NCBI GenBank assembly: GCA_020201415.1
Contig: JAIVGW010000012.1
Span: 1-8,109 of the forward strand
Source: Lentisphaerota bacterium
Lineage (GTDB): Bacteria > Verrucomicrobiota > Kiritimatiellia > JAAZAB01
Direction: 5' to 3'
DNA length: 8,109 nucleotides
Shown one piece after another: positions 1 to 6,903 of the stretch. The notes below the pieces were generated by a model. That model was not told where the DNA came from. It made no database searches and was given only the letters and a program-made list of their open reading frames with translations. A program made the position numbers and the translations under genes. The stretch's first letter is position 1; the number at the start of each line of letters is the position of its first letter.

Positions 1-722
1 CGCGCCGGGGCGATGGGCAGGATGTGTTCCGCATCGAAAGTTCCATCACCCTGTCCCTGGCGCAGGCGCAGCAACGTGGGGGTCGCGCTGATAAAGGTCA
101 ACAAATCCGCATGCCCGTTACCGGTGAAATCAGCCAGTTCGATCTTGAGTGCGTCGGGCGGCGTGATTTTCATTTCCGTGCGCAGGTGAAAGCCGCCGTC
201 GCCGTCGTTCCACAGGATTTCCAGGTTGTCCTTGCGGCAGACCACGAGTTCCGGATGGCCGTTGCCGTTCAAATCAGCGGCCTGGATGTCCATCAGGCGT
301 TCCGGGTTTTTCAGATGGATTTTACGGGGTGATTGCAAGCCGCCGTTTTCGAAAGGATAAATCACCAGGCCCTGTTCACGCCCCATTGTGATCACGGACG
401 GTTGCCCGGGCCCGGCCAATTCGGCCACCCGGCAGGCGATTATGGCCTGGTCGACAACTACACCCTGATTGTCGAAAACTTCCTTCAGCAGCGGCGCGCG
501 CCCCGCCTCCGGCGGCGGTTGCTCCACGCGTCTAATCAGGACTTCCAGTCGTGATACGGTATTATTGGCGAAAACAAGATCGTCCCGGCCATCCCGGTTG
601 AGATCATGGACCAGCAACTGGGAGGCGCCGCGTTCAAAACGGTAAATTTCCATGTCCGCGAAACCTATGGCTCCGGCCGTGCCGGCCGCCAGCAGGCTCA
701 CAATGGTCATGGTCAGGCGCAT
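1..722 (-). CDS. Exported FG-GAP/VCBS repeat protein, 3' end outside window
   Basis: The frame opens at ATG 722-720 and stays open for 240 codons to the window edge, so the C-terminus is missing. Residues 1-18 look like a signal peptide (hydrophobic TIVSLLAAGTAGA). Three calcium-loop repeats typical of FG-GAP/VCBS propeller blades are visible: DLNRDGRDDLV (40-50), DLNGNGHPELV (150-160) and DFTGNGHADLL (199-208). FG-GAP domains fold as beta-propellers, usually outside the cytoplasm, and often mediate binding; no enzymatic motif is seen. The start overlaps the stop of the upstream DUF3352-like gene as TAATG. A good Shine-Dalgarno GGAGGG lies at 734-729, which supports this ATG over the second one at codon 5. 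It is probably the third gene of an operon with that protein and an S1C protease. The ligand and cellular role are unknown. Confidence 0.88.
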   Translation of the reverse strand, partial: MRLTMTIVSLLAAGTAGAIGFADMEIYRFERGASQLLVHDLNRDGRDDLVFANNTVSRLEVLIRRVEQPPPEAGRAPLLKEVFDNQGVVVDQAIIACRVAELAGPGQPSVITMGREQGLVIYPFENGGLQSPRKIHLKNPERLMDIQAADLNGNGHPELVVCRKDNLEILWNDGDGGFHLRTEMKITPPDALKIELADFTGNGHADLLTFISATPTLLRLRQGQGDGTFDAEHILPIAPA

Positions 723-2440
723 TACCAACCCTCCGGCGCCAAGGGCAGTAGAATGATGGTGGTTTCCACACCGCCGTCCACGGCCCGGCCGTGTGAGATC
801 AGGGGGCCGAAGAAACCGGCAATCTTGTCCGGCTCGGGTATTCGGGCGGGGTCGAACTTCGCCCAGTTATGATCTTTGTTCTCCGGTTTGGTGCGCCAGG
901 CTTCCCATTGCTGTCGCCAGGTCTGCCAATTCGGTCCCGTCATAAATTCCCGCAGGAAAACCGGCAGATTGAAAAAGCTTTGGGCGAAGGCCGTGGGGGG
1001 AGTATGGCGCTGTAAACTGCGGAAAAGCGGGGATGACTGGAAGGCCGCTCCGGCAGCAGGATTGTTCAGGGCGCGCAGAAATTCCCGCAGCATATCGGGA
1101 TTGCCGATCAATAGGTGTCCGCCACCCACTGCCAGACTCCATGCGGCGGTTTGATCGCCCGCATTTTGACTGATGGTGAAAAGCTGTTGGCCCAGGAACT
1201 CGTCTTCCTGCAGGCTGTCCCCCAGGGCCGTGCGCAGTGGGCCGCCTTCCGTCAGCAGGCGCCGCAGGGTGGTCTTAAGAAGCTGCGGATCTTTCAGCCG
1301 CCAGCACAGCAGGTTGCTGGTCCGGCCTTTTTCCAGGCGGCCGTAACTCAGATAACAGGTTTCCATGTGTCGCAGGATGTCGTTTTCCGGGTCAATACCG
1401 AACGTCTGTTGCAGCATGCCCAGAAAAAACTGAAAGCCACCGGCGACGTTCGGGTCGAGCCGGGCAATGGCGTCGGGCAGTTCACTCCAAAAGCCCGGCA
1501 AGTTCAGCCGGTCGAGGCTGAAGCTAACAACACCGGCCGGCACGGGCAGTAACAGGCCGACGGGCAAAGGGTTTGTGTCCAGTATCGACCAGATGCCGCG
1601 GCGGCTGTTATTGTTGGCCAGGCGGGTGACTGACTCCAGTTTTTCCGCCGTGCCCTGCAGTGTAAATGAAACATATTGTAATTCGTTGATGTGCAGAGCC
1701 TCCACCAGGCGGCTTTGATCAAAAACCGCCGGGGCCTCGGTGTCCCCGGCGGGCTTGTCCGGCGCCAGCGCTTTGCGCAGGGCTTCAGCCAGCCAGGCGC
1801 CGTCCATCCGCAGGCGCAGCAGGTGGTTTGAAAGGGCGTCACGCGGGGCGCCGGCCTGTAATCCGGCAATAGTCTTTTCGATCCAGACGCGGTCCGAGGA
1901 TTCCAGCAGTGTTTCCCGGGCCCAGGCCTGCCATGACACATTGGTGCTGTTTTTGTCGGTGCGGGTGGTGCGTAGTATTTCCGTGCCCTGGAATTTCTCA
2001 CGCAGGAATGTCACCTTCTCCGGCAGCAGTTCGGCGATCCGCCGGTCGATTTCAACCACTTGCAAATAATCCGGTTCCGGCATGCCGGCCACGAAATAAA
2101 AGTCCGTCGTGCCGCCGAAATTCAGGCCGAAAGCCGCTTCGCCCCGCAACAGGCTCAGTTGCTCGGTCTGCAGCTTGCGCAGGATTTCGCGCTGTTGCTC
2201 CGGTGCGTCCAGATTCGGCAGCAGGGCGGTAATTTCAGGGTGTCCGAGGAAATCGCGGATTTCAGGATCCTTCCAGAACCGTCCGATTTGGGAATCAGCA
2301 ATGACATCGGCAAAATGGTCAACATTGGGCAGGTCCAGGCGCAGGTGGACGTTGCTGGGCAGCAGTTCCAGACGGTCAACCGGGCGGGCCTGACCGGCTG
2401 CCAGCAGTAGAATGGCGCAGATGATTAGGTGAGTTTTCAT
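722..2440 (-). CDS. Exported DUF3352-like protein of unknown function
   Basis: This 572-residue protein begins with a signal peptide (about residues 1-18, ICAILLLAAGQA). Just after it comes an LPSNVHLRLDLPNV (27-40) segment, then QIGRFWKDPEIRDFL (51-65). That pattern (LP..., then SxxGxxWxDPE) is typical of large secreted DUF3352-type proteins of Planctomycetes and Verrucomicrobia, whose function is not known. No catalytic motif, lipobox or further transmembrane helix was recognised, so it is probably periplasmic. The family assignment is by sequence style and moderately sure. ATG 2440-2438 overlaps the protease stop as ATGA and is preceded by GGAGA at 2452-2448. Its TAA overlaps the next start as TAATG. 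The tight coupling with an exported protease and an FG-GAP protein suggests all three act together in the envelope. Confidence 0.85.
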   Translation of the reverse strand: MKTHLIICAILLLAAGQARPVDRLELLPSNVHLRLDLPNVDHFADVIADSQIGRFWKDPEIRDFLGHPEITALLPNLDAPEQQREILRKLQTEQLSLLRGEAAFGLNFGGTTDFYFVAGMPEPDYLQVVEIDRRIAELLPEKVTFLREKFQGTEILRTTRTDKNSTNVSWQAWARETLLESSDRVWIEKTIAGLQAGAPRDALSNHLLRLRMDGAWLAEALRKALAPDKPAGDTEAPAVFDQSRLVEALHINELQYVSFTLQGTAEKLESVTRLANNNSRRGIWSILDTNPLPVGLLLPVPAGVVSFSLDRLNLPGFWSELPDAIARLDPNVAGGFQFFLGMLQQTFGIDPENDILRHMETCYLSYGRLEKGRTSNLLCWRLKDPQLLKTTLRRLLTEGGPLRTALGDSLQEDEFLGQQLFTISQNAGDQTAAWSLAVGGGHLLIGNPDMLREFLRALNNPAAGAAFQSSPLFRSLQRHTPPTAFAQSFFNLPVFLREFMTGPNWQTWRQQWEAWRTKPENKDHNWAKFDPARIPEPDKIAGFFGPLISHGRAVDGGVETTIILLPLAPEGW

Positions 2441-3408
2441 GGGGATGTCTCCGGGTTGACGGGCTGCATGCGACGCGGGGGCGCCGGGTAAAGAAAACCT
2501 GATTCCGGGTTGGTTTCGTCAAAGGCGAAGTCGTCAAGATGGTTCAGCAGAAACCGCACATGGCGGATGGGGATGGCAAAGTTCAATCCTTGCATAACGG
2601 GAATCTGCATGTTGATCACTCCGATCACCTGCCCGCGGCTGTTGAACAGCGGTCCGCCGGAATTGCCCGGGTTGACCGGCGCGTCGGTTTGCAGAAACAA
2701 TAAGCCGTTGAAATTACGGGCTGTCTGGCTGACTACGCCCTGGGTGACCGAACGCTCCAGGCCCAACGGATTGCCGATGACAAACACGGTCTCACCCAGC
2801 GTGTTTTTATCGTCCGGCGCCAGCATCACCGGAACGATACCGTCATGCGAATCATCCTCGTCGATGCGCAGCACCGCCAGATCATGGAATGCATCCAGGG
2901 CCACGATACGCACATTCCGGTGCACAATGCGTTGCAAGACCTCGTTTTCACGGACGAAGCGGGTGACGCTGGCCTGACGTTCCCCGCGAATGACGTGAAA
3001 ATTGGTGATCAGATAGCCCTGGCGGTTGATGAAAAAACCCGAACCCATGCCGCGCGGCGTACGCACCACGCACACGGCCGGGGCGAACATGGCCGCGGCT
3101 TCAGTGGTTGTGAAGGTTCCGGGGATGCCCGCGTTGTAGAAGGCCCTCGTTTCTTCGGACGGCTGTTCCGGGGTATGTTCCCGGATGGCGATAATGGCGG
3201 ACGCCGGGATGGCTAGCACATCGTAGCCCAGATCTATGGCCGTTATGTGCAGATCTTGTTTAAGGAGTGGCGCGGTAATCGTGCCGCCGCCCCGCAAGGT
3301 GATGGTGACCATGGAGGCTTGAGACGCCAGCGCCAGGCCAAGCCAGATAAGCAGTCCGGCCCGGCGCCACCCTTTTTTGCGCTTGTAAGCTGAGACAAGT
3401 GTCGACAT
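2437..3408 (-). CDS. Exported S1C (HtrA/DegP-like) serine protease without PDZ domain
   Basis: A 323-residue trypsin-like serine protease of family S1C. The triad is visible: His138 in TNFHVI, Asp176 in DAFHDLAVLRI, and Ser250 in NPGNSGGPL. Other S1C signatures are GSGFFI (122-127), VIGNPLG (210-216) and LNFAIP (275-280). The N-terminus is basic (KRKKGWRR) followed by a hydrophobic stretch (about 19-29), so it should be exported or membrane-anchored. Residues 32-77 form a small beta-rich region (VTITLRGGGTITAPLL) ahead of the protease domain. Its role is unknown. The chain ends about 40 residues after the protease domain, so no PDZ domain is present, unlike DegP/DegS. An in-frame TAG lies 12 bases upstream, so ATG 3408-3406 is the first possible ATG start, although no clear Shine-Dalgarno is seen. 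It heads the protease / DUF3352-like / FG-GAP operon. Likely role: envelope protein processing or quality control (inference). Confidence 0.93.
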   Translation of the reverse strand: MSTLVSAYKRKKGWRRAGLLIWLGLALASQASMVTITLRGGGTITAPLLKQDLHITAIDLGYDVLAIPASAIIAIREHTPEQPSEETRAFYNAGIPGTFTTTEAAAMFAPAVCVVRTPRGMGSGFFINRQGYLITNFHVIRGERQASVTRFVRENEVLQRIVHRNVRIVALDAFHDLAVLRIDEDDSHDGIVPVMLAPDDKNTLGETVFVIGNPLGLERSVTQGVVSQTARNFNGLLFLQTDAPVNPGNSGGPLFNSRGQVIGVINMQIPVMQGLNFAIPIRHVRFLLNHLDDFAFDETNPESGFLYPAPPRRMQPVNPETSP

Positions 3409-3427
3409 GTCGGCAGTCTAGCGCAGG

Positions 3428-3466
3428 CGTGCGGAAAACAAAATAAAAATCGCGTTTTGATCGCGT
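3428..3466 (-). terminator. Weak candidate intrinsic terminator after the antiporter gene
   Basis: Twelve bases downstream of the antiporter stop, the minus strand has CGCG (3465-3462), a 7-base loop, CGCG (3454-3451), then a T-rich run (ATTTTTATTTTGTTTT, 3450-3435). The GC stem is only 4 bp and does not extend cleanly, so this is a poor but plausible rho-independent terminator. It would separate the antiporter unit from the protease operon. The 68-base gap (3409-3476) must also hold any promoter for the protease operon, but I see no convincing -35/-10 pair there. Confidence 0.35.
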
Positions 3467-3476
3467 GGCTTTTGCG

Positions 3477-5639
3477 TCAGACGCCTTGCGTCAGCAGCCG
3501 GTGGATGGCCGTGGCGTCCAAGCGCTCTTGCAGCAGGCGCGGGCCGACAACCTGCATGGTTTGGGTGATGGCGGCCACGAAGCGCAGATGCGGACCGGCG
3601 GCCTGTTGTGGCGCCAGTTCCAGGGCGAAGATGTGCGAGGGTTTTCCATCCATGGCGTTGAAGTCGATGCCGCCGCGGGAAACGCCGACGGCGCAAACGA
3701 TTTTTTCTACCTGGTTAGTGCGGGCATGCGGCATGGCGAAGCCGCCCGGCAATCCGGTGCTGAAGGTGTTTTCACGTTCCAGCAGCGCCTCCATGATCGG
3801 GGCCTTTTTGCTGATGCAGCCCTGCCGGAGCAGCAGGTTCAGCAATTCGTCCAGGACGGCGTCCCGGTCGCCGGCTTGCAGGTTGGGTGCGATGCGGGCG
3901 GGTGATATGTAGGCGCCGAGATCAAAAGCGCGTTTACGGTCGATGCGCGCGGATTGGCTGAATTTAGCCTGCAAGGCATCCTGGTCGATGGGCATGTTCA
4001 GTCCGTTGAGCATGCTGCGCAACTCGGTTGTAGTTTCGAACACCGCGGAGTTGACAATATGTTCGTCTTCGCGCTCGCATTCGAATATCAGGTTCGGGCC
4101 TTCGCGCCGTAATTCGATGATGGTATCGAGTTGCCGTAACTGGTAGACCTTTTCCGGGTCGCCGTCAAGGTCGTGGGCGTAAAAGCCCTCCTTGTTGAAT
4201 GCGTCGATCAACTTGCCCAGCAGCACTTCGGTGATTTCCGCGGAGGGGAAGGCGAATAAACAGTTTTTACGGTTCGAAACACGCACCTCACGGGTGGTGC
4301 CAGGCGTGGGATTGTTAAACAGCCAGGCCAGTAGTACCGGCGCAATGAGGGTGGTCAGCACCGTCATCATGACCGCCACGCCGAATTCCTGCGGGCGGAG
4401 GATATCCCAGGCCAGGCCGATGCCGGCGATGATCAGGGCGACTTCGCCGCGCGGGACCATGCCCATGCCGATGCGCAGGGCGCCGCGTGGGTTGAAACGG
4501 AACAACAGCGCCGGCAGGCCGCAGCCAAGCAGCTTGGCCGCCACGGCGCCCAGGGTGTAGATCAGGCCGAACACGATCACGCTGGTTGAGCTCAGTTCCT
4601 TGAAATCGACCAGCATACCCATACAGCAGAAGAATACCGGCACCAGCAGTTTTTGGACGGGGTCCAGGCGTTCCTGGACCACCCGGCTGATATCGGTTTG
4701 CGAGAGCGACAGCCCGGCGACATAGGCGCCGATGATCATCGCCAGGCCGGCTTCTTCAAACAGGCCGGCCAGGATCAAGGCCAGGCCCAGGGCCATGATG
4801 GCGATGGTGGTCTGGTCCCGAAACAATTTCAAGAGGGTGCTGACGCGCCGGGCCAGCAGCAGGGCCAGGACCGTGCTGACAATCCAGATGCCGATGGTCT
4901 TGACGGCGATGATGCCGATATAACCCCAGTCCAGGGTGCCGGTTGTCCGCAGCGCGCCGACGTAACCCAGGACAACCGCCAGCAAAATGATCCCGAGCAC
5001 ATCGTCAATCACCGCGCCGGCGATGATCGTGACGCCTTCGGGCGATGACAGTTTGTGCTTTTCCGAGAGAATCCTGGCGGTGATGCCCACGGAGGTGGCG
5101 GTGGAAAAAACGCCCAAAAACAGGCAGCGCGGATCAAAAAAACCGAGTTGTTCGCCGAAGATGTATTCGTCCAGCAGCATCACCGTCAGGGCGCCTACGC
5201 CGAAAGAAAGCAGCACCCCGCCGATGCCGATGGCGGTGCCGGCCAGGGAGAAGCGGATGAAAAGTTTCAAATCGGTTTCCAATCCAGTGATGAATAGCAG
5301 GATGATCGCGGCCAGGGAGCAGATGCCGTAAAGTTCATTGCTCAGAGGAAAGCCGGTCAGGGGCGGAAATAGGCCCTGCGGCAGGCCGGGCAGCGCCAAC
5401 TGGCCCAGCAGGAATGGGCCAATCAGCATGCCGGCGCACAGTTCACCCAGCACCCCGGGTATTTTCAGGCGTTGAAAGAGCAGTCCGCCGAATTTGGCGG
5501 CGAAAATAATCACGCCGAGCTGCAGCATCAGCATCATCATATGGTGCGTGAGCGCAACGGGTTGCTCCGTGGCCGTGGCCGCGGTGGCGGTGATGGTGGT
5601 GATCGCCAGGAACATGATGGCAAAAGCTTTTTTTTTCAT
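3477..5639 (-). CDS. CPA2-family cation/proton antiporter with C-terminal PTS EIIA-like domain
   Basis: A 720-residue inner-membrane protein. Residues about 35-440 are a Na+/H+ exchanger domain (PF00999 type) with many hydrophobic helices. Key features are LKIPGVLGELCAGMLIGP (58-75), the TATSVGITAR helix-break motif (180-189), the ion-binding acidic pair Asp212-Asp213 in AVIDDVLGI, and MVPRGEVALI (394-403). An Asp-Asp pair is typical of NapA/GerN-like electrogenic Na+/H+ antiporters, so sodium/proton exchange is likelier than Kef-type potassium efflux (inference). A hydrophilic linker (about 445-570) follows, then a PTS EIIA type-2 domain (about 572-717). That domain carries the phospho-acceptor His638 in AMPHAR and a second conserved His684 in GPHLRF. 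The N-terminus resembles a signal peptide or extra helix. Its gene follows the hydrogenase remnant by 14 bases, with a weak ribosome site. Codons 2-4 are AAA AAA AAA. Transport may be tuned by EIIA phosphorylation; no EI or HPr gene is in the window. Confidence 0.92.
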   Translation of the reverse strand: MKKKAFAIMFLAITTITATAATATEQPVALTHHMMMLMLQLGVIIFAAKFGGLLFQRLKIPGVLGELCAGMLIGPFLLGQLALPGLPQGLFPPLTGFPLSNELYGICSLAAIILLFITGLETDLKLFIRFSLAGTAIGIGGVLLSFGVGALTVMLLDEYIFGEQLGFFDPRCLFLGVFSTATSVGITARILSEKHKLSSPEGVTIIAGAVIDDVLGIILLAVVLGYVGALRTTGTLDWGYIGIIAVKTIGIWIVSTVLALLLARRVSTLLKLFRDQTTIAIMALGLALILAGLFEEAGLAMIIGAYVAGLSLSQTDISRVVQERLDPVQKLLVPVFFCCMGMLVDFKELSSTSVIVFGLIYTLGAVAAKLLGCGLPALLFRFNPRGALRIGMGMVPRGEVALIIAGIGLAWDILRPQEFGVAVMMTVLTTLIAPVLLAWLFNNPTPGTTREVRVSNRKNCLFAFPSAEITEVLLGKLIDAFNKEGFYAHDLDGDPEKVYQLRQLDTIIELRREGPNLIFECEREDEHIVNSAVFETTTELRSMLNGLNMPIDQDALQAKFSQSARIDRKRAFDLGAYISPARIAPNLQAGDRDAVLDELLNLLLRQGCISKKAPIMEALLERENTFSTGLPGGFAMPHARTNQVEKIVCAVGVSRGGIDFNAMDGKPSHIFALELAPQQAAGPHLRFVAAITQTMQVVGPRLLQERLDATAIHRLLTQGV

Positions 5640-5653
5640 TTTGACTCGATTCT

Positions 5654-6121
5654 TCAGGATGAGGTTTTGGAAGGCAGGCGTCCCGCGAGACGTAACAGGC
5701 CGTCCAGGATGGTAAGGGGATGAGGCGGGCAGCCGGGAATGTACAGATCGACTGGAATGTCGTCCAATCCATTGTGTTGTTCAGGATAGTCGCGGAAGAT
5801 ACCGCCGGAAATGGCGCAGGCGCCGACCAGGATGAGCATAGGGTAAAGCATGGTGCGTGGCGTTTCAGGCAGCGGTGTCGACGTTGGTCGACGCGATTGG
5901 CCCAGGAAGACCGTGCCGTAAACCTTGAAAAAGCAGGCCACTGCCAGCGCGCCGAGCAGCCCGGTCAGCGAGCCCAGCGCCGCCATGGTGCAGGCCAGGC
6001 TTTGTCCGCGGGCCGTTCGCCGGGATAACCACAGTCCCGGCAGACCGCTGAAGGCGCACATCAAGGCCGCCAGCATTACCAGTAGGGTTGGCGTGATCGG
6101 CATGGTGTGGATTGTCAACAT
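5654..6121 (-). CDS. Chimeric in-frame remnant of a group 4 (Hyf/Hyc-like) hydrogenase operon
   Basis: This 155-codon ORF does not match one protein from end to end. Residues 1 to about 58 (MLAALMCAFSGLPGL, then GSLTGLLGALA) look like the first helices of the HyfB proton-translocating subunit. Residues about 58-98 (ACFFKVYGTVFLG, then PRTMLYPMLI) look like a late HyfB segment that normally lies several hundred residues further on. Residues about 99-150 (GACAISGGIFRD, then PVDLYIPGCPPHP and ILDGLLRL) look like the C-terminus of the NuoB/HyfI/HycG iron-sulfur small subunit. Cys102 and Cys131 match two cluster ligands; the upstream Cys pair of that family is absent, so a normal [4Fe-4S] site cannot form. 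The hydrogenase large subunit and all other membrane subunits are missing. It starts 2 bases after the HTH-EIIA stop, with no good Shine-Dalgarno (M7 is an alternative), and ends 14 bases before the antiporter. It is best read as a deletion scar; a working small membrane protein is possible but less likely. Segment assignments come from remembered family patterns. Confidence 0.72.
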   Translation of the reverse strand: MLTIHTMPITPTLLVMLAALMCAFSGLPGLWLSRRTARGQSLACTMAALGSLTGLLGALAVACFFKVYGTVFLGQSRRPTSTPLPETPRTMLYPMLILVGACAISGGIFRDYPEQHNGLDDIPVDLYIPGCPPHPLTILDGLLRLAGRLPSKTSS

Positions 6122-6123
6122 GG

Positions 6124-6843
6124 TTACCAGGAATGGTGCGGGAGGTGTTCGGCGGTAGCGATGGGAGGGGACGGAATGGAGGATTCCGCCGCTATCAGGC
6201 GCTGCATGATTTCGTCACGTAATGCTTGATTGTGCAGGACATTGCGGAAGGGCGGGTGCTTCAGGACGAAACCGAGCCGGGCCAGCAGGTGCAGATGCGC
6301 CCGTACCGTCGGGCTGACCAGGGTGAAAAGAATGTGCACGGGTTTGCCGTCAATGGCGTCGAAGGGGATGGGGTTGTCCAAAAAGCAGAGGGTGATGACC
6401 GGCTTTTCGATGTGCAGGACGATTGGATTGCGCACATGCGGAATAGCAATGCCGTCGCCGATGCCGGTGGAGCCCAGTGTTTCCCGGGCCAACAGCACCC
6501 GGTAGAGGAATTCCAGGTCAACCGCCTCCGGCACCCGCATCAATTGCACCACGGACTGCAAGACAGATGATTTTTCCTGGCCCTGCACCCGGTAAAACAC
6601 ACCGCCGGCTTTCAAGGCCTCTGCCAGACTGGGGAGTGGCGCTTGTTCTGTGTCGGATTCCATTAACAGTTCCAGCGATATGGGGATGCGACGGGATGTG
6701 GCCCATTCCAGGATTTCCGCGCGATTAAACCGGTGCTGACCATTGATGCGGTGAACCGGAATGCGATCCTGCTTAATCCAACGGTAAATGGTCTTTTCCG
6801 TCACATTCAATAGACCGGCAACGTCTTTAACTAAAAGTTTCAT
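6124..6843 (-). CDS. Excisionase-type HTH regulator fused to PTS EIIA-like domain
   Basis: Numbering from ATG 6843, this is a 239-residue cytoplasmic protein. Residues 1-50 form a MerR/excisionase-type helix-turn-helix (KDVAGLLNVTEKTIYRWIKQ, then INGQHRFNRAEILEW). Residues about 72-220 form a PTS EIIA type-2 domain with the phospho-acceptor His136 in GIAIPHVR and a second conserved His183 in RAHLHLLARL. In such proteins the EIIA-like domain is thought to sense phosphorylation state while the HTH binds DNA. A GTG at 6870 would add 9 codons. I prefer ATG 6843 because the HTH starts right there, AAGAG lies just upstream, and the best promoter has its -10 box at 6867-6862, downstream of the GTG. 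It heads the unit that continues into the hydrogenase remnant and the EIIA-antiporter. It may regulate that unit and itself. A sugar-uptake role is unlikely, as no EIIB or EIIC is present. Confidence 0.88.
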   Translation of the reverse strand: MKLLVKDVAGLLNVTEKTIYRWIKQDRIPVHRINGQHRFNRAEILEWATSRRIPISLELLMESDTEQAPLPSLAEALKAGGVFYRVQGQEKSSVLQSVVQLMRVPEAVDLEFLYRVLLARETLGSTGIGDGIAIPHVRNPIVLHIEKPVITLCFLDNPIPFDAIDGKPVHILFTLVSPTVRAHLHLLARLGFVLKHPPFRNVLHNQALRDEIMQRLIAAESSIPSPPIATAEHLPHHSW

Positions 6844-6855
6844 AGCATCTCTTGG

Positions 6856-6891
6856 TTGGACATTTATCACGCTTATTGATCAAATGTCCAA
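6856..6891. promoter_or_regulatory. 10-bp dyad overlapping the promoter, candidate operator
   Basis: TTGGACATTT (6856-6865) and AAATGTCCAA (6882-6891) are perfect 10-bp inverted repeats separated by 16 bases, about 26 bp centre to centre. The arms cover the -35 and -10 boxes. A second interleaved dyad is TTATTGAT (6873-6880) with ATCAATAA (6896-6903), and TTGATCAA (6876-6883) is an 8-bp palindrome. A further partial half-site, TTGGACT, lies at 6988-6994. The position suits repression by a dimeric regulator, and the HTH protein encoded immediately downstream is the obvious candidate (inference). Confidence 0.5.
6862..6890 (-). promoter_or_regulatory. Sigma70-like promoter for the HTH-EIIA unit
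   Basis: On the minus strand TGGACA (6890-6885) is followed by exactly 17 bases and then ATAAAT (6867-6862), close to the -35/-10 consensus. An A/T-rich tract lies upstream (6892-6928, including runs of 6 A, 6 T and 8 A on the plus strand) and could act as an UP element. Transcription would start near 6855, giving a leader of about 12 bases before ATG 6843. A second, weaker candidate is a perfect TATAAT at 6980-6975, but its best -35 (TTGTCC, 7006-7001) has a 20-base spacer. Confidence 0.5.
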
Positions 6892-6903
6892 TTTTATCAA
6901 TAA

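Noticed and set aside
1..554. Two plus-strand ORFs at the left edge
   Set aside because: The minus frame here encodes three FG-GAP calcium-loop repeats and a signal peptide, so the plus frames are shadows.
1504..2001. 165-codon minus-strand ORF inside the DUF3352-like gene
   Set aside because: It is out of frame with a well-supported exported protein, is rich in Arg/Pro/Cys as expected of a GC-rich shadow, and matches no family.
3449..3465. Direct repeat ATCGCG twice in the gap after the antiporter gene
   Set aside because: Two 6-base copies are too short to call a repeat. They are partly explained by the CGCG stem of the weak terminator.
3457..3912. Two overlapping plus-strand ORFs of about 150 codons
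   Set aside because: They lie antisense to the EIIA domain of the antiporter, whose motifs and phospho-histidine are clear.
5443..5772. 109-codon minus-strand ORF spanning the start of the antiporter gene
   Set aside because: It is a shifted frame over the hydrogenase remnant's 3' end and the antiporter's start. Its His-rich composition is an artefact of the frame.
6844..6870. GTG at 6870 as the start of the HTH-EIIA gene
   Set aside because: There is no ribosome site, it lies upstream of the predicted transcription start, and the HTH domain begins at ATG 6843.
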